A stretch of 64,000 nucleotides of DNA from Flavobacteriaceae bacterium S0862 (GTDB lineage: Bacteria > Bacteroidota > Bacteroidia > Flavobacteriales > Flavobacteriaceae), in NCBI GenBank assembly GCA_023015825.1, contig JALKAW010000004.1, positions 62,001-126,000 on the forward strand, written 5' to 3'. Below the pieces are notes generated by a model. It saw only the letters and a list, made by a program, of their open reading frames with translations, was not told where the DNA came from and did not search any database. Positions within the stretch are counted from its first letter, which is position 1. Every line of letters starts with the position of its first letter. The translations under genes were made by a program, and so were the position numbers. Below, piece after piece: positions 52,459 through 62,903 of the stretch.

Positions 52459-53492
52459 ACATTCAAGATTTCATAAGAGATAATATTAAAGCATTAAAAC
52501 CTTATTCTTCAGCAAGAGATGAGTATAAAGATGCTTCTACAAATATGGTGTTTCTTGATGCTAATGAAAATCCATATAATAATGGCGTAAATCGTTATCC
52601 TGACCCTCAGCAAACGACTGTCAAAGCTGTTTTAGCGCAACAAAAAGGGATATCAAAAGACAATATTTTGCTTGGGAATGGAAGTGACGAAGTTTTAGAC
52701 TTAATTTTCAGAGTATTTTGTGAACCAAATAGAGACCGGATAATCACATTACCACCAACCTATGGTATGTATGAGGTTTTAGCCAATGTCAATGCAGTTG
52801 AAGTAATAAAAATCAATTTAACGGACTCATTTCAACCTAAAGTTGATGGCATTCTAAATTCATCAAACCAATTTACAAAAATTCTATTTTTATGCTCACC
52901 AAATAATCCTAGTGGAAATAGTTTCAATAATAAAGATGTAGAGAGACTTTTAACAAACTTTAATGGAATTGTAGTTATTGATGAAGCATATATTGATTTT
53001 TCAGATCAAAAAAGCTGGTTGAATCGATTAGAAGAATTTCCAAATTTAATTATCACACAAACGCTTTCAAAGGCTTATGGTATGGCAGGAATTCGTTTAG
53101 GTATTTGTTACGCCTCTAAAGAGATTATTTCGGTTTTAAACAAGATAAAACCCCCTTATAATATCAACGAATTAACTCAACAAAAGGCCTTAGAACGCTT
53201 ATCTAAACCTGAAGATGTAAAAAATGAAATTCAAAATATATTACAACAACGTAATTGGCTTGTTGAGAAACTTAAAAACATCGCGTTTGTGGAAATTATT
53301 TACCCATCTGATGCTAACTTTGTATTAGTAAAGGTTGATAATGCTATAAAAAGATATGACCAGCTGATACAAAAAGGAATTGTAGTTAGAAATAGAAATA
53401 ACCAACCAGGTTGCGAAAATTGCTTACGATTTACAATTGGTACAAAAACTGAAAATGAAAAATTAATTACGACACTTAAAACATTATCATGA
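52455..53492 (+). CDS. hisC: Histidinol-phosphate aminotransferase
   Basis: A PLP enzyme of 345 residues converting imidazole acetol phosphate to histidinol phosphate with glutamate. Motifs: [38 protein letters not shown], and the PLP lysine in [16 protein letters not shown]. The ATG overlaps the hisD stop by 4 bases, and the stop overlaps the hisB start, so translation is coupled throughout. Confidence 0.97.
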   Translation: MNIQDFIRDNIKALKPYSSARDEYKDASTNMVFLDANENPYNNGVNRYPDPQQTTVKAVLAQQKGISKDNILLGNGSDEVLDLIFRVFCEPNRDRIITLPPTYGMYEVLANVNAVEVIKINLTDSFQPKVDGILNSSNQFTKILFLCSPNNPSGNSFNNKDVERLLTNFNGIVVIDEAYIDFSDQKSWLNRLEEFPNLIITQTLSKAYGMAGIRLGICYASKEIISVLNKIKPPYNINELTQQKALERLSKPEDVKNEIQNILQQRNWLVEKLKNIAFVEIIYPSDANFVLVKVDNAIKRYDQLIQKGIVVRNRNNQPGCENCLRFTIGTKTENEKLITTLKTLS

Positions 53493-54622
53493 AGAGAGTA
53501 TTATTTATAGACAGAGACGGAACCTTAATAAAAGAACCAGCTGATGAGCAAATTGATTCGTTTGATAAGTTAATTTTTTACCCTAACGTGTTTCAATACA
53601 TGAGTAAAATTTGTAAGGAATTAGATTTTGAAATCGTAATGATTACTAATCAAGATGGATTGGGTACAAATATATATCCTGAAAACATGTTTTGGCCAGT
53701 GCATAATTTTGTCATTGAAACCTTTAAAAATGAAGGTGTTGTTTTTCAAGAACAATTTATTGACAGAACCTTTGCAAAAGATAATGCTCCAACCCGAAAA
53801 CCAAATACAGGACTACTGACCAAATATTTTTCTAAGGACTATGATTTAGAAAACTCTTTTGTGATAGGGGACCGTTTAACAGATATCGAATTGGCAAAAA
53901 ATCTTAATGCAAAAGGGATTTATATTAATGATAATACAAATCTTGGAACAAATGAAATAACAGTCAAACGTGAAGAGTTGGATAGCTTTATAGCTCTTGA
54001 AACCAATGATTGGAAAAATATTTACGGTTTTTTAAAAGCTAAAGAACGAATAGATAGCATCACTAGAAATACAAACGAAACTAAAATAAATATATCGTTA
54101 AATCTTGATGGTTCAGGGAAAAGCAACATTAATACAGGAATTGCCTTTTTTGATCATATGTTAGATCAAATTGCTCGTCATGGCCAAATGGATTTAGATA
54201 TAAAGGTTGATGGCGATTTGGAAGTTGACGAACACCACACCATTGAAGACACTGCTATTGCTTTAGGTGAATTGTTTAATCAAGTTTTGGGTGATAAATT
54301 AGGTATTGAACGTTACGGTTTTTGCCTTCCAATGGACGATTGTTTAGCGCAAGTAGCAATTGATTTTGGCGGACGTAACTGGTTAGTTTGGGAAACAGAA
54401 TTTAACCGTGAAATGATAGGTAAAATGCCAACTGAAATGTTTATGCATTTCTTTAAATCGTTTACAGATGGTGCTAAATGTAATCTAAACATTAAAGCTG
54501 AGGGCACCAACGAACATCACAAAATAGAAGCGATTTTTAAAGCTTTTGCAAAAGCAATTAAAATGGCTGTAAAACGCGATTTAGATAAAATGATTTTACC
54601 ATCAACCAAAGGTATGCTATAA
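53489..54622 (+). CDS. hisB: Bifunctional histidinol phosphatase / IGP dehydratase
   Basis: 377 residues with two enzymes. The N-terminal HAD phosphatase (1-165: [36 protein letters not shown]) makes histidinol. The C-terminal imidazoleglycerol-phosphate dehydratase (about 185-377: [53 protein letters not shown]) has the paired metal HxxHH motifs. This is the same fusion as in E. coli. It overlaps hisC by 4 bases and hisH by one. Confidence 0.97.
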   Translation: MKRVLFIDRDGTLIKEPADEQIDSFDKLIFYPNVFQYMSKICKELDFEIVMITNQDGLGTNIYPENMFWPVHNFVIETFKNEGVVFQEQFIDRTFAKDNAPTRKPNTGLLTKYFSKDYDLENSFVIGDRLTDIELAKNLNAKGIYINDNTNLGTNEITVKREELDSFIALETNDWKNIYGFLKAKERIDSITRNTNETKINISLNLDGSGKSNINTGIAFFDHMLDQIARHGQMDLDIKVDGDLEVDEHHTIEDTAIALGELFNQVLGDKLGIERYGFCLPMDDCLAQVAIDFGGRNWLVWETEFNREMIGKMPTEMFMHFFKSFTDGAKCNLNIKAEGTNEHHKIEAIFKAFAKAIKMAVKRDLDKMILPSTKGML

Positions 54623-55203
54623 TGAAAATTGCAATAATAGATTATGGAGCAGGCAATATTAAAAGCATTCAGTTTGCTTTTAAGCGTTTGGGTTATGAAG
54701 CCTTGTTAACGAATAATGCAGACATTATAAAACAAGCAGACAGAGTCATTTTTCCAGGAGTAGGTGAAGCTGGTCATGCCATGAAAATGCTTAAAGCATC
54801 TGGTTTGGATCGACTAATACCAAGGTTAAAGCAACCTGTACTAGGTATTTGTTTGGGCATGCAGCTTATGTGTCTACATACAGAAGAAAGTAATACTCAA
54901 GGTTTAGGCATTTTTGATGTCGAAGTGAGAAAGTTTACCAATGCTGTTAAAGTCCCTCAAATGGGCTGGAATACTATTTCAAATTTAAAATCCAGTTTGT
55001 TTAAAGATATTTTAGATGGTGAGTATATGTATTTGGTACATAGTTATTATGCAGAACAATGCAAAGAAGCCATTGCAACAACGCATTATGAAATTGATTA
55101 TGCTACGGCATTGCAAAAAGACAACTTTTATGGTGTGCAATTTCACCCAGAAAAAAGTAGTGGAGCAGGTGAACAAATTTTAAAGAATTTTTTAGACTTA
55201 TAA
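54622..55203 (+). CDS. hisH: IGP synthase glutaminase subunit
   Basis: HisH supplies ammonia to HisF. The 193 residues show the class I amidotransferase triad: the Cys in [11 protein letters not shown] (nucleophile), and His and Glu in [11 protein letters not shown]. The oxyanion region [11 protein letters not shown] is normal. Its ATG shares a base with the hisB stop, and hisA starts one base after its stop. Confidence 0.97.
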   Translation: MKIAIIDYGAGNIKSIQFAFKRLGYEALLTNNADIIKQADRVIFPGVGEAGHAMKMLKASGLDRLIPRLKQPVLGICLGMQLMCLHTEESNTQGLGIFDVEVRKFTNAVKVPQMGWNTISNLKSSLFKDILDGEYMYLVHSYYAEQCKEAIATTHYEIDYATALQKDNFYGVQFHPEKSSGAGEQILKNFLDL

Positions 55204-55204
55204 T

Positions 55205-55948
55205 ATGAGAATAATACCAGCAATAGATATCATAGAAGGTAAATGTGTAAGACTCACTAAAGGTGATTATAACACAAAAAAAGTATATAATGAAAATCCT
55301 TTAGAAGTTGCAAAGCTATTTGAAGATTCAGGAATTGAGTTTTTACATTTGGTTGACTTAGATGGTGCTAAAGCAAGTCATATAGTTAACTACAAAGTTT
55401 TAGAGCACATAGCAACTAAAACAAATTTAAAGGTAGATTTTGGAGGAGGCTTAAAGTCAAATGAAGACTTGAAAATTGCTTTTGCATCTGGTGCAAATCA
55501 AATAACTGGAGGAAGTATTGCAGTTAAGAACCCTAAAGTGTTTAATTCTTGGATTGAAACTTATGGTTCTGATAATATAATTCTTGGTGCAGATTGCAAT
55601 AATGAAAAAATTGCAATTTCTGGTTGGCAAGAAGAAAGTAATTTAAAGGTCATTCCATTTATAAAAAACTATCAATCTAAGAGCATCAAATATGTGATTT
55701 GTACAGATATTTCTAAAGATGGCATGCTTGAAGGACCTTCGTTTGACCTTTATCAAAGAATTTTAGAAGAATGTAACTCTCAGCAAAAGCAAGAATCACT
55801 AAAACTAATTGCATCTGGTGGAGTTTCAACTTTTGAAGAACTACCAAAACTTAAAGAGTTAGGGTGTGAAGGCGTTATTATTGGTAAGGCTATTTATGAA
55901 AATAGAATCAGTTTAAAACAGTTAGAACAATTTATACTAAACAATTAA
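55205..55948 (+). CDS. hisA: ProFAR isomerase
   Basis: A TIM-barrel isomerase of 247 residues. The first catalytic Asp is in [14 protein letters not shown] (Asp8), the second in [17 protein letters not shown]. Phosphate loops are VDFGGGLKS and LIASGGVST. It turns ProFAR into PRFAR, the HisF substrate. hisF starts one base after its stop. Confidence 0.97.
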   Translation: MRIIPAIDIIEGKCVRLTKGDYNTKKVYNENPLEVAKLFEDSGIEFLHLVDLDGAKASHIVNYKVLEHIATKTNLKVDFGGGLKSNEDLKIAFASGANQITGGSIAVKNPKVFNSWIETYGSDNIILGADCNNEKIAISGWQEESNLKVIPFIKNYQSKSIKYVICTDISKDGMLEGPSFDLYQRILEECNSQQKQESLKLIASGGVSTFEELPKLKELGCEGVIIGKAIYENRISLKQLEQFILNN

Positions 55949-55949
55949 A

Positions 55950-56705
55950 ATGCTAGCAAAACGAATCATACCATGTTTAGATATAAAAAACGGAAGAACC
56001 GTTAAAGGTGTCAATTTTGTAAATCTTATTGATGCAGGTGACCCTGTTGAATTAGCTAAACAATATGCCATAGAAGGTGCAGACGAACTCGTGTTTCTTG
56101 ATATCTCAGCGACACTTGAAGGAAGAGCAACAACTCTCGAAATGGTTTTGCGAGTTGCTGAGCAGGTAAATATTCCTTTTACAGTTGGTGGTGGTATTTC
56201 ATCTATTGAAGATGTTGATACATTATTAAAACATGGTGCAGACAAAATATCGATTAACTCGTCAGCAGTTAAAAATCCTGATTTAATTAATGAATTATCC
56301 AACAAATTTGGATCTCAGTGTATTGTTGTAGCTATTGATGCAAAGCAAATTGATAATGATTGGTTTGTGCATTTAGCAGGAGGAACTATTCCTACTGAAA
56401 TTCGATTATTTGATTGGGTGAAGGAAGTGGAGCAGCGAGGAGCTGGTGAAATTTTATTTACCTCTATGAATCATGATGGCACCAAAAACGGATTTGCTAA
56501 CGAAGCCTTGGCTAAGTTATCAAGCATAGTTAACATCCCAATTATTGCCTCTGGAGGTGCAGGAACGAAACAACATTTTGCAGATACTTTTATTGAGGGA
56601 AAAGCTGATGCAGCCTTGGCAGCAAGTGTATTTCATTTTGGCGAAATCCCAATTAAAGAACTAAAAGAAGAATTAAGAAATAATAATATAGAAGTAAGAA
56701 TATAA
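55950..56705 (+). CDS. hisF: IGP synthase cyclase subunit
   Basis: HisF closes the imidazole ring with ammonia from HisH. The 251 residues show the catalytic Asp in [14 protein letters not shown] and the second in [13 protein letters not shown], with phosphate loops TVGGGISS and IIASGGAG. Length is normal. Its stop overlaps the hisIE start by one base. Confidence 0.97.
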   Translation: MLAKRIIPCLDIKNGRTVKGVNFVNLIDAGDPVELAKQYAIEGADELVFLDISATLEGRATTLEMVLRVAEQVNIPFTVGGGISSIEDVDTLLKHGADKISINSSAVKNPDLINELSNKFGSQCIVVAIDAKQIDNDWFVHLAGGTIPTEIRLFDWVKEVEQRGAGEILFTSMNHDGTKNGFANEALAKLSSIVNIPIIASGGAGTKQHFADTFIEGKADAALAASVFHFGEIPIKELKEELRNNNIEVRI

Positions 56706-57298
56706 TGGAAGTAAAATATAATTCAGATGGACTCATTCCAGCAATCATCCAAGATTCAGAAACCAAAACGGTACTTATGCTTGGTTATATGAATGCTGAA
56801 GCTTTAGAGCAAACAATAGACTCAAAAAGAGTTACTTTTTTCAGTAGAAGCAAGCAACGATTATGGATGAAAGGCGAAGAAAGTGGTAATGTTTTAGATC
56901 TTATATCCATAAAAAACGACTGTGACAATGATACACTTTTAATTGAAGTCAATCCTAAAGGGCCTACGTGCCATAAGGGAACAGATACGTGTTGGAATGA
57001 AGCAAACAAACAAAATTTTGGATTCATCACTAAATTAGAAAACACGATTGAAGACCGAATAAAAAATGCAGATTCTAAAAAGTCATATGTTGCTTCGTTA
57101 TTTGAGAAAGGAATTAATAAAGTGGCCCAAAAAGTAGGAGAGGAGGCTGTTGAAGTAGTTATAGAGGCCAAAGATAATAATGATAATCTATTTTTAAATG
57201 AAAGTGCTGATTTACTGTTTCATTATTTAATGCTCTTACAAGCCAAAGGATTTAAGCTTAATGATGTTGTAGAAGTACTAAAAGGACGCGAAAAATAA
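56705..57298 (+). CDS. hisIE: Bifunctional phosphoribosyl-AMP cyclohydrolase / PR-ATP pyrophosphatase
   Basis: 197 residues with HisI (1-105: LMLGYMNAEALEQT, SRSKQRLWMKGEESGN, zinc-ligand Cys in PTCHKGTDTCW) and HisE (about 110-197: KVGEEAVEVVIEAK, ESADLLFHYLMLL). They carry out steps 3 and 2. It is the last gene of the his operon and converges with a DUF1853 gene 8 bases away, with no hairpin terminator visible between them. Confidence 0.97.
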   Translation: MEVKYNSDGLIPAIIQDSETKTVLMLGYMNAEALEQTIDSKRVTFFSRSKQRLWMKGEESGNVLDLISIKNDCDNDTLLIEVNPKGPTCHKGTDTCWNEANKQNFGFITKLENTIEDRIKNADSKKSYVASLFEKGINKVAQKVGEEAVEVVIEAKDNNDNLFLNESADLLFHYLMLLQAKGFKLNDVVEVLKGREK

Positions 57299-57306
57299 GT
57301 CTAGAT

Positions 57307-58119
57307 TTACCACCATACAAAAAATAGTTTTTCTATCTCACCAGAAGGATGTTTTACCCAAACCATAGGTGAAAATTCACGCAAAAAATAGGTGTTTAAT
57401 TCATGCTTAAAAACATTAAAGTTAGCCCAGTTTACATTTGGGTGAGGAACTATTAGCCAATCTTTTTTTGTTAGTATGTGAAATTTGCAAGTTAAAAACT
57501 GTTCTATGTCGTATTTGTAGATGTAAAAACCGCTAATACAATTTTGATTTAAAGTTTTCAGTTGCATTTCTTTTTTTACATATGGAACAAATAATTGAGC
57601 TTTAAAATACACTTGTTGCTCAATTTCTAATGCATTTAAATCAAGGGTTTTTAAATATGCTTCGCATTCTTTTGAGTAGAGCAGTGGCAATTGTTTATAC
57701 TGCAATTTATCCAGTTTTTCCACTAAAGAGTCTTTCCTGTTAGGTCCAATAAGGTGCCCTATTTCAGTATTTCCAACTGAAGCGTCATACAAATAGAACT
57801 TATAAATAACCTCTAGATGTATTGGCTTTTCATCTTTAATTAGTAAGTAATCTATTTCCCCTATTGTAATTTTATCTTTTTTAATTTGGGTGTTTTCTGC
57901 AAGCAATTGCATAGACTTTTCGTGTTGCAATTGAAATGAAACAAATCGCTCAATATATTTTCCAAGACGCAATTTTGCATCTATAAGCGCATTAATTGGT
58001 AGAGATTTTTGCTCAATGGTAAACTGATTCAACTCAAAAACAGCATTATTCTCCCACAAAGTAGGTGTTTGCAAAAAACCATCAAAATGTCGCTGAATTT
58101 GTTTTGTAGTTAGTGCCAT
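57307..58119 (-). CDS. DUF1853-family protein
   Basis: A 270-residue soluble protein of the DUF1853 family. Typical points are the start region KQIQRHFDGFLQTPTLW, RLGKYIERFVSFQL, the restriction-nuclease-like core DYLLIKDEKPIHLEVIYKFYLYD, and HLIGPNRKDSLVEKLDKLQ. The E-x-K-like pattern (HLEVIYKFYL) suggests a PD-(D/E)XK-type fold, but no function is established. An exact -7 box lies 16 bases before its ATG. Confidence 0.85.
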   Translation of the reverse strand: MALTTKQIQRHFDGFLQTPTLWENNAVFELNQFTIEQKSLPINALIDAKLRLGKYIERFVSFQLQHEKSMQLLAENTQIKKDKITIGEIDYLLIKDEKPIHLEVIYKFYLYDASVGNTEIGHLIGPNRKDSLVEKLDKLQYKQLPLLYSKECEAYLKTLDLNALEIEQQVYFKAQLFVPYVKKEMQLKTLNQNCISGFYIYKYDIEQFLTCKFHILTKKDWLIVPHPNVNWANFNVFKHELNTYFLREFSPMVWVKHPSGEIEKLFFVWW

Positions 58120-58135
58120 TCTAAATTCGAAAATA

Positions 58136-58143
58136 CAAATCTA
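58136..58143 (-). promoter_or_regulatory. -7 promoter box of the DUF1853 gene
   Basis: On the minus strand TAGATTTG, an exact TAnnTTTG match, 16 bases before the ATG at 58119. Confidence 0.5.
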
Positions 58144-58193
58144 TTTCCTAATTCTTTTGTACATTGAATTTTTAAAATCATGATTTTTTTCGA

Positions 58194-58979
58194 ATGTTTA
58201 TTAATAAGTATTACTATCTCATAAAATTCCAGTATTTAGGCTATCGGTTTCATGGTTGGCAAAAACAACCTAAGGTTAAAACCATTCATTTAATGATTGA
58301 CAGAACTTTTAAGTACATTCTTGAAGATAACTATTTTAAGACACTTGCAGCAGGACGAACAGATGCTATGGTATCTGCCAATGAAGCGGCTTTTGAATTG
58401 TTTCTGCATCATAAAATTGAAGATGAAACAGAGTTTTTGAACTTGTTTAACAAGAACTTGCCTCAAGATATTAGGGCTTTATCAATACAACAAGTCACTG
58501 AAGATTTTAATATTATTCAAAGCTCTAAAACAAAGGAGTATATATATCTATTCACTTATGGTAAAAAATGCCATCCATTTTGTGCTTCAATAATGACAAC
58601 CATTCTAGATGACTTAGATATCGAAGTCATGAAAAAGGGAGCGCAATTATTTCAAGGAACACATAACTTTAAAACTTACTGTTATAAGACAACAAATGAT
58701 GGCGTTTATAATAGGATCATAAATACTTGCGAACTTACAGAAAACACAATTTATACTGCTAATTTTTTTCCTGAGAACACTTATATATTAAGAGTAGTAG
58801 GCAAAGGTTTTGGAAGAAACCAAATACGATTAATGATGGGAGCGCTCATAAAATTGGGTAGAGGCGAAATAACTTTGAACTACATTGAAAGAAGCTTATT
58901 ACCTGAAAGCTATGAAGTCATGGATTATATTGCTCCAGCTTCAGGATTAATACTCAATAAAATCAAATTTGAAGAGTAG
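58194..58979 (+). CDS. TruA-family pseudouridine synthase
   Basis: 261 residues with the TruA fold: KFQYLGYRFHGWQKQP at the start and AGRTDAMVSA around the catalytic Asp57. In standard TruA this loop reads GRTDxGVHA; here Met and Ser replace Gly and His. Later motifs match (GTHNFKTYCYK, VVGKGFGRNQIRLMMGALI). TruA modifies U38-40 in tRNA anticodon stems. The changed loop suggests a paralogue with another site or RNA; a standard truA elsewhere in the genome would support that. Confidence 0.83.
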   Translation: MFINKYYYLIKFQYLGYRFHGWQKQPKVKTIHLMIDRTFKYILEDNYFKTLAAGRTDAMVSANEAAFELFLHHKIEDETEFLNLFNKNLPQDIRALSIQQVTEDFNIIQSSKTKEYIYLFTYGKKCHPFCASIMTTILDDLDIEVMKKGAQLFQGTHNFKTYCYKTTNDGVYNRIINTCELTENTIYTANFFPENTYILRVVGKGFGRNQIRLMMGALIKLGRGEITLNYIERSLLPESYEVMDYIAPASGLILNKIKFEE

Positions 58980-59013
58980 TTTACTTTTTGTATTTTAAAC
59001 AAAACATTTTTAA

Positions 59014-59691
59014 ATGAACGAAACAATTCCAAGAGAAGTCTTCTCTTTTTTTAAACGGTTAGATAAGAATAATAATCGCGATTGGTTTAATGATAATAAG
59101 CCTGAGTTTAAAGAGTTAGAGAAAGAAGTAAAACAATTCTATAATCAATTATATGAGCGTTTAAACACTCATGACGAAGTTGATAAACTAAAAATCTTTA
59201 GAGTTTATAGAGACGTTCGTTTTTCAAAAGATAAAACACCATATAAAACACATTTTGGTGGTAGTTTTCACAGGAAAAAACCAGAGCTAAGAGGTGGTTA
59301 TTATTTGCATATTCAGCCTAATAATGAAAGTTTTATAGCTACAGGATTTTGGGAACCGCATAAGGATGACTTATTCAGAATAAGAAAAGAATTTGAGATG
59401 GATGCCTCAGAGATGAGAACTATCATGAGTAATAAGAAGTTTAAATCAGTTTGGGGAGAATTAGTTGGAGACGAGTTAAAAACTGCTCCAAAAGGTTTTG
59501 ATAAAGAACATGAGAATATTGATCTAATACGAAAGAAAATGTACATTTTCACTAGAAAATTTACTGATAAAGAGGTAGCTTCTCAAGAATTTTTAGATAT
59601 AGTTGATGACTCATTTAAGGCCATAAGACCTTTCTTTAATTATATGAGTGATGTACTCACAACTAACCTTAATGGGGAGTCATTGATTTAA
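59014..59691 (+). CDS. DUF2461-family protein
   Basis: 225 residues of the DUF2461 (TIGR02453) family. Recognisable stretches are FFKRLDKNNNRDWFNDNKPEF, IFRVYRDVRFSKDKTPYKTHFGGSF and GGYYLHIQPNNESFIATGFW. No catalytic role is known to me. It lies 34 bases after the TruA-like gene and ends in a 4-base overlap with a convergent gene. Confidence 0.88.
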   Translation: MNETIPREVFSFFKRLDKNNNRDWFNDNKPEFKELEKEVKQFYNQLYERLNTHDEVDKLKIFRVYRDVRFSKDKTPYKTHFGGSFHRKKPELRGGYYLHIQPNNESFIATGFWEPHKDDLFRIRKEFEMDASEMRTIMSNKKFKSVWGELVGDELKTAPKGFDKEHENIDLIRKKMYIFTRKFTDKEVASQEFLDIVDDSFKAIRPFFNYMSDVLTTNLNGESLI

Positions 59692-60104
59692 ACGGCAGTT
59701 AGTGTTGTTGTATCAGATATTGCTTGTACATTATCAATTAAGCGCTCTTTAACTATATTCATCATACGCTTATTTAAAGCCGATGAGTTTTGAATATATA
59801 GTTTGTATTCCTCGATAGTAAACATTCCAATTATTATCCCTTTAAGGCTGTTACGGAATTTCATATCCTTATGGATAGTGTTGCTAATATAATCAATGCG
59901 TTTGTCAACAGATAAGTCGTAAAACACGTTCTTATGTTTGGCAACATAATTCTTAAAAACTTCAATAAATAAATCGTTTTGAAGTTTGATAATTGGACGT
60001 AATACTAGGTTTTGGAAGCGCTCATCGGTAGACATGCCATCGTTTATTGTGGTTGTCATAAATTCGGGACGAATGCGTTTTAGGTCAAGGTCTCTATTAA
60101 TCAT
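59688..60104 (-). CDS. Conserved protein of unknown function
   Basis: 138 residues, helical throughout and without a signal peptide. The middle (KHKNVFYDLSVDKRIDYISNTIHKD) and end (IGMFTIEEYKLYIQNSSALNKRMMNIVKERL) are charged helices. Homologues in flavobacteria are sometimes labelled 'glyoxalase', but I see no glyoxalase motif. It converges with the DUF2461 gene with a 4-base overlap of stops, and its own promoter is not obvious. Confidence 0.75.
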   Translation of the reverse strand: MINRDLDLKRIRPEFMTTTINDGMSTDERFQNLVLRPIIKLQNDLFIEVFKNYVAKHKNVFYDLSVDKRIDYISNTIHKDMKFRNSLKGIIIGMFTIEEYKLYIQNSSALNKRMMNIVKERLIDNVQAISDTTTLTAV

Positions 60105-60213
60105 AAGGCAAAGATTTTGATTAAAAATAGTAAACTACTAGTTTCAATTTAATGATACTACTTTTCATTGTTAACCATGTTATTAACATTTAAAAATTAA
60201 GATATTGATTTCT

Positions 60214-60221
60214 TATATTTG
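60214..60221 (+). promoter_or_regulatory. -7 promoter box of the DUF72 gene
   Basis: TATATTTG, an exact TAnnTTTG match, lies 14 bases before the ATG at 60236. Confidence 0.55.
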
Positions 60222-60235
60222 AAAAAACTAAGAAT

Positions 60236-61129
60236 ATGAAATTTGGAAGCGTAGATAACCCTGAAAGCATTGACTTTACCTTACCTCCAGACCACCCAGA
60301 CACAAAGAGAGTCTTGAACTCATTAAAAAATAAATCTGAATTTAACTTGTTTGTTGGTTGCGCTAAATGGAATAGAGCAGATTTAAAAGGATTTTATCCT
60401 AGAGGTACAAAAGATGAATTAGAGTATTACTCAACACAGTTTAATTCCATTGAGTTAAATGCAACATTTTATAGAATTTTTCCACCCGATACTTTTGCTA
60501 AATGGTATAGCAAAACACCTGTTGGATTTAAGTTTTTTCCGAAACTCAATCAAGAAATAAGTCATTGGAAACGATTAACCGATGAAGCAAAACCAGTAGT
60601 AGAAAATTATTTATACAATGCATCCAATCTTAAAGAAAAGCTTGGAACCATTTTCTTGCAAATGCATAATAATTTTGCTCCAAAAGACTTTCAAAGAGTC
60701 GTAAATTTTGTGGAAAATTGGCCAAAAGAAATTCCATTAGCTATTGAGTTTAGACATACTAATTGGTATAACGATAAGGCGGTAGCCCAAGATTTATATC
60801 AACTTTTAGAAGAAAATAATATTTCCAATGTAATAGTAGATACTGCTGGACGACGTGATTTAATGCACATGCGCCTAACAAATAACAACGCATTTATTCG
60901 CTATGTTGGCGCAAATCACCAAAGTGATTATGACAGATTAAATGATTGGGTTGAACGCATTGCAACTTGGAAGGAGCAAGGCGTTGGGGAAGTTGATTTT
61001 TTTGTACATCAAAATATTGAAAAGGCATCACCATTATTGTCTGCACACTTCATTAAGAATGCAAATAAAACTTTAGGAACAAATCTTACTGTCCCTAAAA
61101 TGGGAAAAGATACAGATACGTTATTTTAA
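60236..61129 (+). CDS. DUF72 (YecE-like) family protein
   Basis: A TIM-barrel-like protein of 297 residues. Family motifs: FVGCAKWNRADLKGFYP, EYYSTQFNSIELNATFYRIFP, GFKFFPKLNQEISH, IPLAIEFRHTNWY, YVGANHQSDYDRLNDW. The last segment is followed by a VGEVDFFVHQN stretch. No activity is established for DUF72 proteins. The gene is monocistronic, with its own promoter box. Confidence 0.9.
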   Translation: MKFGSVDNPESIDFTLPPDHPDTKRVLNSLKNKSEFNLFVGCAKWNRADLKGFYPRGTKDELEYYSTQFNSIELNATFYRIFPPDTFAKWYSKTPVGFKFFPKLNQEISHWKRLTDEAKPVVENYLYNASNLKEKLGTIFLQMHNNFAPKDFQRVVNFVENWPKEIPLAIEFRHTNWYNDKAVAQDLYQLLEENNISNVIVDTAGRRDLMHMRLTNNNAFIRYVGANHQSDYDRLNDWVERIATWKEQGVGEVDFFVHQNIEKASPLLSAHFIKNANKTLGTNLTVPKMGKDTDTLF

Positions 61130-61172
61130 TTTATTATTTGCATTCAAAATTCATGTATCATTTCTGAATTCT

Positions 61173-61180
61173 TATCTTTG
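61173..61180 (+). promoter_or_regulatory. -7 promoter box of ftcD
   Basis: TATCTTTG, an exact TAnnTTTG match, 28 bases before the ftcD ATG. Confidence 0.5.
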
Positions 61181-61208
61181 AAATCAAATACATACGATTC
61201 TATTTACT

Positions 61209-62903
61209 ATGCAAAAACAACTCATTGAATGCGTACCAAATATTAGTGAAGGGCGCGATTTAGACAAAATACATACCATTGCCAATATTGTTGAAACTGT
61301 TGAAGGAGTGAAGCTTTTGGATGTTGATCCTGGAGCTGCAACCAATCGAACTGTAATTACTTTTGTTGGTGAACCAGAACAAGTTATTGAAGCAGCCTAT
61401 ATATTGATTAAAAAAGCATCAGAGCTTATTGATATGAGCAAGCACAGTGGCGAGCATCCTCGTTTTGGAGCAACAGATGTATGTCCTTTAGTGCCTATTT
61501 CTGGAATTACTTTAGAAGAAACTGCTAAGTATGCAAATAAGTTAGGTAAACGTGTAGGAGAAGAGCTAGAAATTCCTGTGTATTTATATGAAAATGCCGC
61601 TCAAGAAGAAAAACGAGTAAATCTGGCTAACTGTAGAGCAGGTGAATATGAAGGATTGCCAAAAAAACTATCAGACCCAAATTGGAAACCAGATTTTGGA
61701 CCAGCTGATTTCAATAACCATGTGGCTTCAACTGGTGCAACAGCGATTTCTGCTAGAGATTTTCTTGTTGCCTATAACGTAAATTTAAACACTACGTCTA
61801 CTCGTCGTGCCAATGCCATTGCTTTTGATATTAGAGAGGGAGGAAGAGTAAAACGAGAAGGTAACCCAATAACAGGTAAAAAAGTTCTAGATGAAAATGG
61901 AGAGCCTGTTCGTATTCCTGGAAAACTTAAAGCTGTTAAAGGCATAGGATGGTTTATTGAGGAATATGGTATTGCACAGATTTCTTATAATCTTACAAAT
62001 ATTAGTATTACTTCTATGCATGAGGCTTTTGATGAAACTTGTAAAGCAGCCGATGAACGAGGTTTACGTGTCACAGGTTCAGAGTTAATAGGGTTGATTC
62101 CTTTAAAAGCTATGTTAGATGCAGGCGATTATTTTTTAAGAAAGCAAAATCGTTCACTAGGTGTCTCTGAAGCTGAAAAAATTAAAATTGCAGTAAAATC
62201 TTTAGGACTTGATGATTTAAAACCTTTTAATCCTAATGAGAAGGTTATTGAATATGTTTTAAAAGAAAAAGGAGTAAAACAACTCATTGATTTAACTCTA
62301 ACGGATTTTGCCGATGAAACCGCAGGAGAATCAATGGCACCAGGAGGAGGATCTATTTCAGCATATGTTGGTACTCTCGGAGTTTCGTTAGGAACCATGG
62401 TAGCCAATTTATCGGCTCACAAACCTGGTTGGGATAATCGTTGGGAAGAGTTTTCAGCTTGGGCCGAAAAAGGACAGGCTTATAAAAACAAATTATTGGC
62501 TTTAGTAGATGAAGACACCAATGCGTTTAATAAAATTATTGAAGGCTTCAGAATGCCAAAAGGGACAGATGAAGAAAAGAAAGCAAGAGCAGAAGCGATT
62601 GAAGCTGCAACTATTTATGCAACAGAAGTACCTTTATTGGTTATGGAAACTGCTTGTGACTCAATGGAAGTGATGATAGCAATGGCTAAAGGTGGTTTGC
62701 AAAACTCATTATCTGACGCAGGCGTAGGAGCTTTATGTGCTAGAACTGCCGTTTATGGTGCTTATTTTAATGTTCGTATAAATGCCAAAGACATCAAAAA
62801 CAGAGATACTGCGCAAAAGTTATTGAACAAAGCAAAATCAATATTTGATAAAACTATAACTAATGAAAAAGAAATGATTACTTTAATTGATGAAAAGATA
62901 TGA
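61209..62903 (+). CDS. ftcD: Bifunctional glutamate formiminotransferase / formimidoyl-THF cyclodeaminase
   Basis: 564 residues with the animal-type fusion. The formiminotransferase part (about 1-330) has IECVPNISEGRD, DPGAATNRTVITFVG, HSGEHPRFGATDVCPLVPI and EYGIAQISYNLTN. The cyclodeaminase part (about 355-564) has MAPGGGSISAYVGTLGVSLGTMVANLS and a helical bundle to the end. It moves the formimino group of histidine breakdown to folate. No hutH, hutU or hutI is present in the window. The thioesterase gene overlaps its stop by 4 bases. Confidence 0.95.
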   Translation: MQKQLIECVPNISEGRDLDKIHTIANIVETVEGVKLLDVDPGAATNRTVITFVGEPEQVIEAAYILIKKASELIDMSKHSGEHPRFGATDVCPLVPISGITLEETAKYANKLGKRVGEELEIPVYLYENAAQEEKRVNLANCRAGEYEGLPKKLSDPNWKPDFGPADFNNHVASTGATAISARDFLVAYNVNLNTTSTRRANAIAFDIREGGRVKREGNPITGKKVLDENGEPVRIPGKLKAVKGIGWFIEEYGIAQISYNLTNISITSMHEAFDETCKAADERGLRVTGSELIGLIPLKAMLDAGDYFLRKQNRSLGVSEAEKIKIAVKSLGLDDLKPFNPNEKVIEYVLKEKGVKQLIDLTLTDFADETAGESMAPGGGSISAYVGTLGVSLGTMVANLSAHKPGWDNRWEEFSAWAEKGQAYKNKLLALVDEDTNAFNKIIEGFRMPKGTDEEKKARAEAIEAATIYATEVPLLVMETACDSMEVMIAMAKGGLQNSLSDAGVGALCARTAVYGAYFNVRINAKDIKNRDTAQKLLNKAKSIFDKTITNEKEMITLIDEKI

